DNA from: Stomoxys calcitrans
Lineage: Eukaryota > Arthropoda > Insecta > Diptera > Muscidae
Direction: 5' to 3'
Assembly: GCF_963082655.1 (NCBI RefSeq)
Contig: NC_081555.1
Location: 24,913,291 to 24,977,290 of the forward strand
DNA: 64,000 nucleotides
The notes under the pieces were generated by a model, which searched no databases, was not told the origin of the DNA, and saw nothing but the letters and a program-made list of their open reading frames with translations. The translations under genes were made by a program, and so were the position numbers. Position 1 is the stretch's first letter; each line of letters begins with the position of its first letter. Below, piece after piece: positions 35,667-46,990 of the stretch.

Positions 35667-36277
35667 TAAAGGGTGATTTTTTTGAGGTTAGGATTTTCAT
35701 GCATTAGTATTTGACAGATCACGTGGGATTTCAGACATGGTGTCAAAGAGAAAGGTGCTCAGTATGCTTTGACATTTCATCATGAATAGACTTACTAACG
35801 AGCAACGCTTGCAAATCATTGAATTTTATTACCAAAATCAGTGTTCGGTTCGAAATGTGTTCATTCACCGTAACGTTGCGTCCAACAGCATCTTTGAAAA
35901 AATACGGTCCAATGATTCCACCAGCGTACAAACCACACCAAACAGTGCATTTTTCGGGATGCATGGGCAGTTCTTGAACGGCTTCTGGTTGCTCTTCACT
36001 CCAAATGCGGCAATTTTGCTTATTTACGTAGCCATTCAACCAGAAATGAGCCTCATCGCTGAACAAAATTTGTCAAAATTTGAACACATTTCGAACCGAA
36101 CACTGATTTTGGTAATAAAATTCAATGATTTGCAAGCGTTGCTCGTTAGTAAGTCTATTCATGATGAAATGTCAAAGCATACTGAGCATCTTTCTCTTTG
36201 ACACCATGTCTGAAATCCCACGTGATCTGTCAAATACTAATGCATGAAAATCCTAACCTCAAAAAAATCACCCTTTA
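35667..36277. mobile_element. Deleted Tc1/mariner-superfamily transposon with 200-bp inverted ends
   Basis: Ends TAAAGGGTGATTTTTTTGAG and their complement mark a 611-bp element flanked by TA. The inverted repeats run about 199 bp inward (to about 35865 and from about 36080). They include the transposase start, so MNRLTNEQRLQIIEFYY reads from both sides. The centre, on the minus strand (35.87-36.07 kb), keeps FSDEAHFWLNG and CTVWCGLYAGG, which is the region of the first catalytic Asp. The remainder of the transposase is gone, so the copy is non-autonomous. Confidence 0.88.
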
Positions 36278-36410
36278 TGTTATACACCACACAACAATCG
36301 ATAGCGGTCGAGCGAATATGAGATATCAGCTCAAGATTTTGCAGAGCGACTTTTTATTCGGGTAGATCGTTGGGGATTGCAAATGGGTCATATCGGTTCA
36401 GATTTGGATA

Positions 36411-38865
36411 TAGGTTAGGTTAGGTTAGTTTGAAAAGAGGGTGCAGATATTAATCCGCCCCATGCCACTATAGACACACACTTAAGCCAGTAATCGGCAT
36501 GTTGTGCGCTCTAAAAACTATAAAGTAACCCCTAAAAAGAAAATTTTAAGTTAGGAATTCCTCAATATCACTCCCCTATGTTGGTTCATGTCTGATATTG
36601 TGTCTCCACTTAAGTATCGGTATCTGTTGGACGCGAAAACCAGGCAATGACAAAGGAAATGCTCCAACGTCTCATCATGCCCTACACATGATATCACTTG
36701 CCGCTTGCCGATTTTACATAAGTGAGCTCGTAGTCCTATGTGTCCCGTTATGATACCATTAGCTATACTGACCTCCTTCTTGCTTCCTTTCAGTAATAGC
36801 CTTGTCTTCTCACGATCTGGATCCTCCCATAGGATTTTCGCCGTCCTACCGACGGTTCCACAATGTTGCATGTTCCACAATGTTGCATGCGCATTTGTCG
36901 CCCACTCCCTTAACTCGGACTGCGTCGACCTAAGTTTATTGACGGCAGTCCTCTGGCCTTCACCGCCAAATCGTGTGGCCTTTCATTTCCCCTCACTCCG
37001 TTATGGCCCGGCACCCAAGCGATGCGGATTTTGCCATCCTCAGAGAAGGCGTTAATCTCCTTCTTACACTGCAAGACTGTTCGTGACCTTGCCGTCCTGG
37101 TTGTTATTTCCCTTATGGCAATTTTATTGTCGGTAAAGATGTTCAGACTCGACGTGCTCGCATTAGCACCACACCACCTCACACAATTCGTGATCGCCCG
37201 GATCTCCGCCTGCAGTACCGTATTATGGTCTGGCAGTCTAAAACAGATCTCAGTCCCTGGGTTCTCAATGCAAGCCCCCAGGCCCACTCTGTCCTCAAGC
37301 TTTGATCCATCCGTGTAACATGATCTTCCAGATGCCAATACTAGGGTTCCGTCAATCCAAGACTGTGCCGATGGCACAGAATCCGATCGGAAACCTCTTC
37401 TCTTCCTTCCTGGTTTCCTATCGTCGCCTCGACTATACCGCAATGGTATGAGCTGCTCCCATCCTCAAACCATTCTCCCATCGCCTTAAGTCTCATAGCC
37501 GCAGTGGCTGCCTCACACTTAATCTGTAAGTCAATGGCTCGGATATCTAGAATAGTCTCCAGTACCCTAGTGGGCGTGGTCCTAATTGTTCCGCCTATGC
37601 CAAGACAACATGTTCTCTGAAACTATTGTACCATAGCAGTCCACCAAACTACTGAGGCGTAAGTAAGTATTGGTCTAATCACCCTCATGTAGAGCCAGTG
37701 GACTATTCTCGGATTCAGTCCTTTTTTCGAGCCTACGGCCCGTCTACATAGTGCCCAACATCTGTCAGCCTTCTCAGTACGCTCCTGTATGTGACACTTC
37801 CAATTCAGTTTCCTGTCCAAGATCACACCCGGACCTTGTCAGATATCGAAATCGTCTTGTTGAGGAAACTTGGTGCGTTAAATTGGTCTTCGTCTTCCTC
37901 GTGAACAGGCATATTTCAGTCTTCTCTGGGTTAACATTGAGACCTCTGGGTTTAGCCCAGTCATATGCCATATGCAAGACTTTTTCGGCGCATCTGCATA
38001 GCTCGTTCGGATCCTTACCTCTTAGAAGTATAATAACATCGTCTGCATAGCAAACGGGTTCAAATCCCTTCTCAGTCAGCATCCGTAATAGGGCACTTAT
38101 GGTGGTCACCCATAGGAGTGGCGATAAAATGACCCCCTGCGGCGAGCCTTGTGCCACTTTCTCCTTTATATTTAAGCCATGGGACACACAATTTATCCTC
38201 CTGTTCCTTAGCATATGGTTTATCCAGACTCTAAGGACCAGGACCACCCGGTACTGGTCTATGGATTGGATCAGTGTGTCGGTCCGCACATTGTTAAAAG
38301 TCCCCTCGATGTCAATGCATACCGCCAGTGTGTAGGTTTTGGCATCAAACGATTCTTCTATTTTATGCACAACCTCGTGCAGGGCAGTCTCCACCGACCT
38401 TCCCTTGACTTAGGCAGGCTGTTTGTATTTGAGCAGTTCGCTGGGTGTCATACTCTTTCTCATGGTGTCCACAATACGTTTCATGGTTTTGAGTAGAAGG
38501 ACGTAAGACTTATGGGTCTGTGGGCTTTTGGTGTCACATAACTTGCCTTGCCGGGCTTGGGTATAAACACCACCCTTGCCTCCTGCCAGGCTTTCGGAGT
38601 ATATGAAAGTCCTAGGCACGCTGTGAAAATTTTGGCCAGACGAGGCGCCAGAAAGTCTGCCTCTTTCTGCAGTAACGCCCAAAATATTCCAACAGGTCGG
38701 GGTGAATCAAATGGTTTGAAGTTCCTCAAGGATTCCTTCACCATAAATTCATTATGCCAAGATTCCGGTGTCTCCGTGAGTCCCTTCGTATCCTGTGGAA
38801 AATGGGTTTTCATCAAAAGCCGTCTACTAAAGTTTCCGTTTGGACATGGGTTTTTGAGAGAAACT
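36411..38865 (-). mobile_element. RNase H-bearing non-LTR retrotransposon (LOA/I-like), best copy, 5' truncated
   Basis: Read on minus: RT fingers (38816-38481: LGLSYTPKAWQEARVVFIPK, HRPISLTSF), palm (38394-37774: VCIDIEGTFNNV, GSPQGVILSPLL, CYADDVIILLRG), thumb and linker (LNWKCHIQERTEKADRCWAL; RPILTYASVVWW), RNase H (37443-36910: SCYTDGSKLEDRV, LQAEIRAITNCV, IFTDNKIAI, IAWVPGHNGVRGNE), then a Cys/His tail (SCVGHDETLEHFLCHCLVFA, about 36700-36640). The 3' end is a TAACC-type repeat at 36411-36430. Frameshifts break it. Endonuclease and ORF1 are missing. The clade name is inference from RNase H plus the IEGxFNNV motif. Confidence 0.88.
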
Positions 38866-38942
38866 TGAATCGGACTGCAATCATTGATCTGTGAGAAGTT
38901 TGCCCCTGTTCCTTAATGGAATGTTCATGGGCAAATTTGCAT
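38866..38942 (+). mobile_element. SINE tail fragment
   Basis: AATCGGACTGCAATCATTGA through TTAATGGAATGTTCATGGGC matches the tail of the complete copy at 26475-26800. It abuts the truncated 5' end of the LINE and is the last recognisable repeat before the Vsx leader. Confidence 0.8.
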
Positions 38943-39327
38943 AACCATCGACAAAACAGTTTTGTAGCCTACATTGGTGTTCGCTTTGCTTCTTTCGATT
39001 CGGTTTTTAGAACATTTAAATATTTTTACTTCAGGAAAAACCGTCACATTTCACAAAAGTGTTTCTAAATGCAAAGACTAGCCACGAAACAAAGTCAAGA
39101 TAATGGAAGATTAATCGATATGTACATAAAGTTAAAAACCAAAAAGTGATGCTAACTGTAATTTTACAAAGCATACAAAAGAACAAAAATAAAACGCCAA
39201 TCGTTTAAATTCAAAATTGAACTGATTTAAAAAAAAAAAATCCAAACAAAAAGTTTTAGAAAAAAAAGCTGAAAAGCAAACAGAGGAACGACGTCAATTA
39301 AAAAAGGACAATAAGGACTAAGACAAA
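38943..39327 (+). promoter_or_regulatory. Vsx 5' leader
   Basis: This is non-repetitive A-rich sequence between a SINE tail and the Vsx ATG. It looks like a fly 5' UTR (runs of A, repeated ACAAAA, AAAGTGATGC). Possible splice acceptors are TTTTTAG at 39010 and ACTTCAG at 39034, so an upstream non-coding exon may exist. No TATA box or clear initiator was found close by, and the transcription start is not fixed. Confidence 0.4.
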
Positions 39328-40342
39328 ATGCCACAACGTTCACCTTTTGCCATACAGGAACTGCTGGGTCTAAGCAATAACACCACCACCAACAACAACA
39401 ACATAAACACAAACAAAGTCGCCGGCACATTAGCGGCAGCAGCAGCAGTAGAAGCTGCAGCCACCAGCAACATGGCCGTTGGCAGTGTGGCTAGCACACA
39501 AAAGGACCAAAAGCAAAGCGAAATAAAACAGGAAGTACACATGAATGGCAATTACAGTAATGGTAGCAATGCCGCAACAACAACAACAACAACAACATCA
39601 TCATCATCTTCTTCATCATCATCGCCGTCGCCGTTGGCTGCAAAACCCAGCTCTACGGCAATTAGTTTAGAGTCCAAAGGCCAGAAAACAGCAACACCAC
39701 CAGCATTAAAGTCTAGCCTTAAAATTTCCTCTAATTTGTATACAAATGAGGCTTCAGCGGAAATGGTTGAAAGAGGGCGGGGGTCCAGCAACAAGTCGGA
39801 TATAATGCCCACAGATTTATCTTCACCTGCAAATAACAATTCACCACATTCATCGGTCTCCTCCTCCTCCTCGCCCTCCGCCAATAATGAGGCCCAGGAG
39901 ACTGCTACAAGGCTGCAGAAACTACAACAGCAGCATCAGCAAAGTCAACAACAACAACATCATCAGCAACAAATGTCCATGGCTGCTGCCTCACGCATGG
40001 CCTACTTTAATGCCCATGCGGCGGTGGCAGCCGCCTTTATGCCCCATTACCATTTGGCAAATTCCTCAGCGCCACACATGCCACAGTCTTCTCATCATGG
40101 TGTGGCAGCACAAAATCCTCACCTTACAGCAAATCCCTATGCAACGGTAACAGCAGCTTCGCACATGCAACAACATCATGCCCTAAGCCATCAGCAGCAG
40201 CAGCAGCAGCAACATCAGCATCAACAACAGCAACATCATCTGCATCAATTGCCCACGCTACAGCATCCTCATATGCCAGCAACACATGCGGCTGCAGCTG
40301 CTGCGGCAGCAGCGGCTCATCACTCAATGCTGCAGGGTCAGG
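39328..40342 (+). CDS. Vsx: Vsx-class homeobox transcription factor, coding exon 1 (N-terminal 338 residues)
   Basis: The start ATG follows AGACAAA, a good insect context, and the frame stays open to a GTAAGT donor at 40343-40348; the TAG just after lies in the intron. Residues 7-15 read FAIQELLGL, the octapeptide (eh1-like, Groucho-recruiting) of the Vsx/Chx10 paired-like class. The rest is low-complexity: Asn-rich 17-29, Ala-rich 36-45, Thr/Ser 84-101, Gln/His 199-215 and 289-305, Ala 321-330. Residues 161-165 are PTDLS, a fit to the CtBP-binding PxDLS motif, and 66-69 IKQE fits a SUMO site. The exon ends after the first base of codon 339 (phase 1). The homeodomain and CVC domain are not in the window. 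Class assignment rests on the octapeptide and fly-like layout; I cannot separate Vsx1 from Vsx2. Confidence 0.8.
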
Positions 40343-40556
40343 GTAAGTAGCTACTAATCAAGCCCATCCATACGAGTTTTGCCACGGTTGTTGTTGGTCT
40401 TATGGCATTTTTAAATTTTTTATAAAAATATTTATTAGCTTTACCAGCATTATGAGTAGCTAGCTGTCGCAACTGCAGCAAGCCTTTTGTTTTTATAATT
40501 TCTGAAGAGTTTGTCGTGTCCAATTACGGAGATACACTAAAGGACCAAAAATTTGC

Positions 40557-42531
40557 AAGTTGATTGGGATGATCAACTTTTTTATAGAAAAATGATGAAA
40601 AACTTTTTTTATACAAAAAAAGTTGATGAGCAACTTTTTTTTATAGAAAAAAGTTGATGAGCAACTTTTTTTAGCTAGCTTTTTTTGTGTAGAAAAAAGT
40701 TGATGAGCAACTTTTTTTTATAGAAAAAAGTTGATGAGCATCCTTTTTTATAGAAAAAAGTTGAGGATCAACTTTTTTTTATAGAAAAAAGTTGATGAAA
40801 AACTTTTTTTTATAGAAAAAAGTTGATGAGCAACTTTTTTTTTATAGAAAAAAGTTGATGAGCAACTTTTTTTGATGAACAACTTTTTTTATAGAAAAAA
40901 ATTGATGAGCAACTTTTTTTATAGAAAAAAGTTGATGAGCAACTTTTTTTTATAGAAAAAAGTTCATGAGCAACTTTTTTTTATAGAAAAAAGTTGATGA
41001 GCAACTTTTTTTTATAGAAAAAAGTTGATGAGCAATCTTTTTTTATAGAAAAAAGTTGATGAGCAACCTTTTTTTATAGAAAAAAGTTGATGAGCAACTT
41101 TTTTTATAGAAAAAAGTTGATGAGCAACTTTTTTTATAGAAAAAAGTTGATGAGCAATTTTTTTTTATAGAAAAAAGTTGATGAGCATCCTTTTTTATAG
41201 AAAAAAGTTGAGGATCAACTTTTTGTTATAGAAAAAAGTTGATGGGCAACTTTTTTTTATAGAAAAAAGTTGATGGGCAACTTTTTTTTATAGAAAAAAG
41301 TTGATGGGCAACTTTTTTTTATAGAAAAAAGTTGATGGGCAACTTTTTTTTATAGAAAAAAGTTGATGGGCAACTTTTTTTTATAGAAAAAAGTTGATGG
41401 GCAACTTTTTTTTATAGAAAAAAGTTGATGGGCAACTTTTTTTTATAGAAAAAAGTTGATGGGCAACTTTTTTTTATAGAAAAAAGTTGATGGGCAACTT
41501 TTTTTTATAGAAAAAAGTTGATGGGCAACTTTTTTTTATAGAAAAAAGTTGATGAGCAACTTTTTGTTATAGAAAAAAGTTGATGAGCAACTTTTTGTTA
41601 TAGAAAAAAGTTGATGAGCAACTTTTTTTTTATAGAAAAAAGTTGATGAGCAACTTTTTTTTATGGAAAAAAGTTGATGAGCAACTTTTTGTTATAGAAA
41701 AAAGTTGATGAGCTACTTTTTTTTATAGAAAAAAGTTGATACGCAACTTTTTTTATAGAAAAAGTTCATGAGCAACTTTTTTTATAGGAAAAAGTTGATG
41801 AGCAACTTTTTTTATAGGAAAAAGTTGATGACCAACTTTTTTTTTATAGAAAAAAGTTGATGAGCAACTTGTTTTTATAGAAAAAAGTTGATAAGCTACT
41901 TTTTTTATAGAAAAAAGTTGATAAGCTACTTTTTTTATAGAAAAAAGTTGATGAGCAACTTTTTTTTATAGAAAAAGTTGATGAGCAACTTTTTTTTATA
42001 GAAAAAAGTTGATGAGCAACTTTTTTTATAGAAAAGAGTTGATAAGCAACTTTTGTTTTATAGAAAAAAGTTGATAAGCAACTTTAGTTTTATAGAAAAA
42101 AGTAGATGAGCAACTTTTTTTATAGAAAAAATTTGATAAGCAACTTTTTTTTATAAAAAAAGGTGGTGACCAAAATTTTTTTATAGAAAAAGTTGATGAG
42201 CAACTTTTTTTTATAGGAAAAAGTTGATGAGCAACTTTTTTTTTATAGAAAAAAGTTGATGAGCAACTTTTTTTTTATAGAAAAAAGTTGATGAGCAACT
42301 TTTTTTTTATAGAAAAAAGTTGATGAGCAACTTTTTTTATAGGAAATAGTTGATGAGCAACTTTTTTTTATAGAAAAAAGTTGATGAGCAACTTTTTTTT
42401 ATAGAAAAAAGTTGATGAGCAACTTTTTTTTTATAGAAAAAATTTGATGTGCAACATGATGAGAAACTTTTTTTTTGTAGAAAAAAATTGATGAGCAACT
42501 TTTTTTTATAGAAAAAAGTTGATGGGCAATT
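40557..42531. repeat. Palindromic minisatellite, 31-bp unit, about 64 copies
   Basis: The unit is about 31 bp (29-33 by T-run length). GTTGATGAGCAAC lies between runs of T and TATAGAAAAAA. Arms AAAAAAGTTG and CAACTTTTTT pair around ATGAG, and arms AACTTTTTT and AAAAAAGTT pair around TTATAG, so each unit holds two overlapping hairpins. Ten consecutive copies with GATGGGCAAC sit at exact 31-bp spacing (41241-41529). A variant pair (GAGCATCC then GAGGATCAAC) recurs 447 bp apart (40731 and 41178), which shows block duplication. The array begins about 215 bp after the Vsx donor. Confidence 0.95.
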
Positions 42532-42665
42532 TGGAGGAGGTCTTGAACCCATGTGCTATGCAGACTATGTTATAACATTTCTTAAGGATAAGAATCCGCA
42601 CCAGCTATGTCGAAGGGCCGAAAGGGTCTTGCAGATAATACACGACTGGGCCAGATATTACTTAC
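42532..42665 (+). pseudogene. RNase H LINE scrap at the edge of the 31-bp array
   Basis: CTTGAACCCATGTGCTATGC followed by AGCTATGTCGAAGGGCCGAA matches the YADD region of the LINE (compare 59945-60045). The 31-bp array stops abruptly at this junction and the RTE element begins about 20 bp later. Confidence 0.7.
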
Positions 42666-42679
42666 TTTATTTGGCTATG

Positions 42680-45640
42680 ACGGAATATTTGTTCCACTAG
42701 CCGAATGTAGAATAGCCTTCCAAGCGCCTCGAGGTGTCTCCCATCACTTGATCTTTCCATCGGGCTTTTGGTCTTCCCGGTTTGCGTGTACCACCGTATT
42801 TGCCCTCAAAAGACTTTTTTGCTGGAGCTTCTTCATCCATTCTGACAACATGACCTAGCCAAAGCAGCCGTTGTATTTTGATGCGTGTAACTATGCTATC
42901 GTCGTCATACAGCTCATACAGCTGGTGGTTCATATGTCGCCTATATTTTCCATTAATGCAAATTGGTCCATATATTTAACGAAGAATCTTTCACTCAAAT
43001 ACTCCAAGCACTGCCTCATCTGCTTTAACAAGTACCCATGCTTCTGAACCATATAACAGCACGGATAGTATCAGTGTCTTGCATAGTGTAATCTTCGTCT
43101 GTCGAGAGGTGGCCTTGTTTCTAAACTGCTTACTTAGTCCAAAGTAGCATCTGTTTGCCAGTATTATTCTTCGCTTAATCTCAAATCTGGTGTCATTCGT
43201 TTCGGTTACGGCGGTGTCGAGGTAGATAAAGTTACTGACTGTCTCAAAATTGTTGTTTCCAACTTTCTCCATTTTCTTTATCTGTGCAAGGTTTTTTGGG
43301 AGTTGAAACCATCCAATTCGTCTTATCTCCATTTACTGCCAACCCATTTTCACTGCCTTGTCTCCTTTCTTGTGTATGTCTGCTGAGGTTCCAATCATCG
43401 GGTATGCGTTCTTCTAACCAAATTGCATAGACAAGCTGATGCATACGCCTTATCAGCGTATCGCCTCCGGTCTTAAATAGTTCAGCGGGTAACCCGTCGG
43501 CTCCTGCAGCTTTGTTGTTCTGTAGTCGGGTTACTGCTACTTGGAACTCGTTCTGACTAAGATTCAAACATTCTGTACCATCATCAGGGATTGGTTCTGC
43601 GTTATCCTCTTCGCCGCCAACGTCGGACACTAGCAGTTGGGTAAAATGTTCTTTCCATATCCTCAGCATGTTATACGTGTCAGTTACCAGATTTCCTTCT
43701 TTGTCTCTGCAGGAGGTTGTGCCTGCACCAAAGCCCTGGGTTTGATGTTTAATTCTTTGGTAGAATTTTTGGACATCATTCCGACTCCTGTACATCTCAA
43801 TTCGCTCACACTCACGTCTTTCGATTTCCTTTTTTTTCTGCGGAATAGACGTTTCTCCTCTCTCCTTTTCTCCCGTAACCTCTCCTTCATCTAGCGCGTT
43901 GCTACTGATTGCAGGGTTGCTCTATATGCCGCATTCTTGGCTTCAGTACCATTTCGACACTCTTGGTCGTACCATGGGTTTCTTGGAGGAGGCTTCCGGT
44001 ACCCAAGTACGGATTTCGCGGCATTTTCCATGGAGTGGAGAATAGTTTGCCACTGCGCCATTATATCATCGGAACAAGGAGTGCTTTCATCAAGCAGTTG
44101 GGTCAGTCGAGTGGAGTATGCCGCTGCCGTCTATTGTGTTGGCAGTTTTTCAATGTCCAGCATCCGTGCAGTGTCAGATCGTACTTTCCTCGCAATGTTC
44201 AAATGGTTGCGAACCTTTGCTGCAACCAAGTAATGATCCTAATCTATATTCACTCCTCGGATCGATCGTACATATAGCACGCTGGATGAATGCCTTCCAT
44301 CTATCACAACGTGATCAATTCGGTTCCTCGTGTTTTTATCGGGTGACAGCCATGTGGCTTTGTGAATGTTTTTATGTTGGAATCTGGTGCTACTAACTAC
44401 CATGCTTTTTGCCGCGGCGAAATCTATCAGCCTCAACCCATTACTGGACGTTATCTCGTGGAGGCTAAACTTTCCGACTGTTGGACCAAAAATGTCTTCC
44501 ATCCCTATCTTCGCATTAAAATCTCCCAGAACGATTTTAATATCATGAGCGGGGCTGCGGTCATATTCTCTCTCTAGGCGCTCGTAGAAAATATTCTTGG
44601 TCTGCTCGTCTTTGTCTTCCGTCGGGCCATGGACATAAATAAGGCTGATGTTGAAGAATTTGGCTTTTATGCGGATTGTGACTAGCCTCTCTTATACCGG
44701 AGTAAAGCTGGAGACTAGGTGTTTCAGTCTTCGATTAACCACAAATCCGCAGCCAAATTCATGCCTCGTGTTATGGCAGCTATAGTATAGTTCGTCACGG
44801 TTTGGTGTTGTAGTGACGCCATTCCCAAACCATCGCACTTCCTGTAAGGCGGTTATACAGGGTGGCTGATGAATATTGCTACAATGATGAATATTGCTAC
44901 ATTTTTTTTTCGGTGTATGGAATACATTTTTCTTTTATTCATGTTAAATTAAATTATTAAATTAATTATTAAATTATTATTAATTAAATTAATTAATTAA
45001 TTAATTAAATTAATTATTAAATTATTATTATTAAATAGAAAAAAAGTTATTACATTTTTTTTTTGGTAGCGGCTTTCATCAGCCACCCTGTATCTTCCTT
45101 GTGCTTCCCTAATACATCCGCCAGCGCGTATATTGCACTTTCTCTAAAAAGAGTGCGGACATTCCAGGTGCAGATCATGGTCCTTTTTTCGTTTGCTTGG
45201 GTCGTCAACGTTGGGCGGGTCCGTTTTTGCTATTCCTTTATTTTTCATAGTAGTTCTCATAGTTTTCCGGGTGCGGGTTACTGGCGCAACGCCCCAACCG
45301 CATGTGTTTTGTGGGATTGCATATGTATCCCTCGTTGTGGCGAGCCGTTTGCTTCAGGATCCGACGCTCGCCTCCCGCTAACCCCTAACCTGGGAACAGA
45401 CCCTGATTTTGGCCATTGGTTATTTGAAGGCGTCAATAAGTCGCCTTGTCATCTCGAGTATCATTGGCACTCAGTATTTAGTTAAGAGTCAGTGCCATCT
45501 GACTCCTCACTGAGACTCTCCTCTCAAAAATCGCTGACTGCCCGCAACCTGCTACCATCCGCAACCTGTGGACGCGCCCTGTAGCTTTCAACTATGCTTC
45601 CCGTGATAACGATGGACTCCACACAAGGTTGAGCTCAAAG
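42680..45640 (-). mobile_element. RTE-clade non-LTR retrotransposon, RT palm deleted
   Basis: Read on the minus strand: a 5' region (45.2-45.64 kb), endonuclease with CTWNVRTLFRESA, LGDFNAKIG-like and SDHYLV (45.18-44.2 kb, split by a MITE), linker, and RT start (43795-43244: AAGADGLPAELFKTGGDTLI, ERIPDDWNLS). Directly after HKKGD it jumps to GLAVNGDKTNWMVS, skipping the catalytic palm. The C-terminal part (SVLLYGSEAWVL; IQRLLWLGHVVRMDEEAPAK; RKPGRPKARWKD, 42697-42933) is preserved. It is inactive, but the rest is comparatively intact. Confidence 0.88.
44856..45092. mobile_element. 237-bp TA-flanked MITE nested in the RTE element
   Basis: Ends TACAGGGTGGCTGATGAA and TTCATCAGCCACCCTGTA are perfect inverted repeats with terminal TA, as for Tc1/mariner-type insertion. 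The core is almost pure AT with an ATTAATTA-type microsatellite (44944-45040). It splits the endonuclease domain of the minus-strand RTE, whose reading continues on both sides (AAGATA then TAACCGCC). Confidence 0.9.
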
Positions 45641-45654
45641 TTCCAGCCTATGTA

Positions 45655-46990
45655 GTGCTCATAGTTATCCCGTGTCGGCCGGGGCTCTCAATGTTAACCC
45701 AGAGAAGACTGAAATCTGTCTGATCACGAGGAAGACGAAGGTGGGCCAATTTGACGCACCACGTTTTCAGAATAGAACAATTTCGATATCTGACAAGGTC
45801 AAATACTTCGGAGTGATCTTCGACAGGAAACTGAATTGGAAGTGTCACATTCAGGAGCGTGCTGAGAAGGCTTACAGATGATGGGTACTATGTAGGAGGG
45901 GGAGAACCAGCCGTAGGCTCGAAATAGGGCCTGAATCAGAGGATAGTCCACTGCCTCTACATGAGGGTGATTAGACCAATGCTTACTCTCGCCTCAGTTG
46001 TTTGGTGGACTGTGATGGAGAAAAGTGCAACGTAAGGACCATACAACGGGTTCAGAGAACATGTTGTTTTGGCATAGGCGGAGCGATGAGGACCACGCCC
46101 ACAAGGGCACTGACTAGGGCACTATGGCACTAAGGGCACTATTCTAGCTATGCGACCCATAGACATACAGATTAAGTGCGAGGCAGCCACTGCGGTCAGA
46201 GGCCACCGTAGCGTAGAGGTTAACATTTCCGCCTATGACGCTGAACGCATGGGTTCAAATCCTGGCGAGGAGCAGTTCATAACATCGCGGTATAATCGAG
46301 GCGACGATAGGAAACCTGGATAGAACGGAAGAAGTTTCTGATCGAATACCTAAGACGACACTTGAGGTCGAGTGCAAGGCACTGCTGCCAGCGGCACAGT
46401 TTTAGATTGACGGAACCCTAGTACTGCCATCTGAAAGATCACGGCCAAAAGGGCACTGGGGACTATTCTAGATATCCAACCCATAGGCATACAGTTTAAG
46501 TGCGACGTAGCCACTGCGGCTATGAGACCTTAATCGATGGGAGTATGGTTTGAGGATAGGAGCAGTTCATAACATCGCGGTATATTCGAGGTGACGATAG
46601 GAAACCTGGAAGGAAGGGAAGAGCTTTCTGATCGAATACCTAAGACGGCACTTGAGGATGAGTGCGAGGCACTGCTGCCAGCGGCACAGTATTGGATTGA
46701 CGGAACCCTAGTATTGCCCTCTGGAAGATCATGGTACACAGATGGATCAAAGCTAGAGGACAGAGTGAGAACCAAGGGACTGAGATCTGTTTTAGACTGT
46801 CTGACCATAATACGGTCCTGCAGGTGGAGACCAACTTTTTTCTATACAAATTGGCTGACCAACTTTTTGTGCTATTTAAGTGAACATGCCTGTTGCACTA
46901 CTAATCTACTCTTGCTGCCTATGTTGGGAGGAGGCAGATTAACCACAAGTGACGCAAAACGAAAAGTGCGAGGCAAGAAGAGTTGAATCT
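45655..46990 (+). pseudogene. RNase H LINE fragment with internal duplication and SINE head
   Basis: RT C-terminus (45672-45881: ALNVNPEKTEICLITRKTKV, YFGVIFDRKLNWKCHIQERA), then linker sequence twice (AAGTGCGAGGCAGCCACTGC at 46174, variant at 46498, period about 324 bp). A SINE head (46200-46268) sits in the first copy. The RNase H start at 46.6-46.8 kb has YWIDGTLVLPSGRSWYTDGS. It is broken by frameshifts. Confidence 0.78.
46200..46268 (+). mobile_element. SINE head fragment inside a LINE
   Basis: AGGCCACCGTAGCGTAGAGG and GGTTCAAATCCTGGCGAGG give only the tRNA-like head of about 69 bp. It is inserted in, or exchanged into, the linker part of the LINE fragment. Confidence 0.75.

Noticed and set aside
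36420..36430. Telomere repeat tract
   Set aside because: Only about three GGTTA units at a LINE 3' end, repeated at other LINE ends; it is part of the element.
39552..39884. Minus-strand ORFs opposite Vsx exon 1
   Set aside because: They are mirror frames of homopolymer codon runs (CAG, GCA, TCA) in the real exon.
44944..45040. AT-rich replication origin-like tract
   Set aside because: It is the ATTAATTA microsatellite core of a MITE; no other origin signals.
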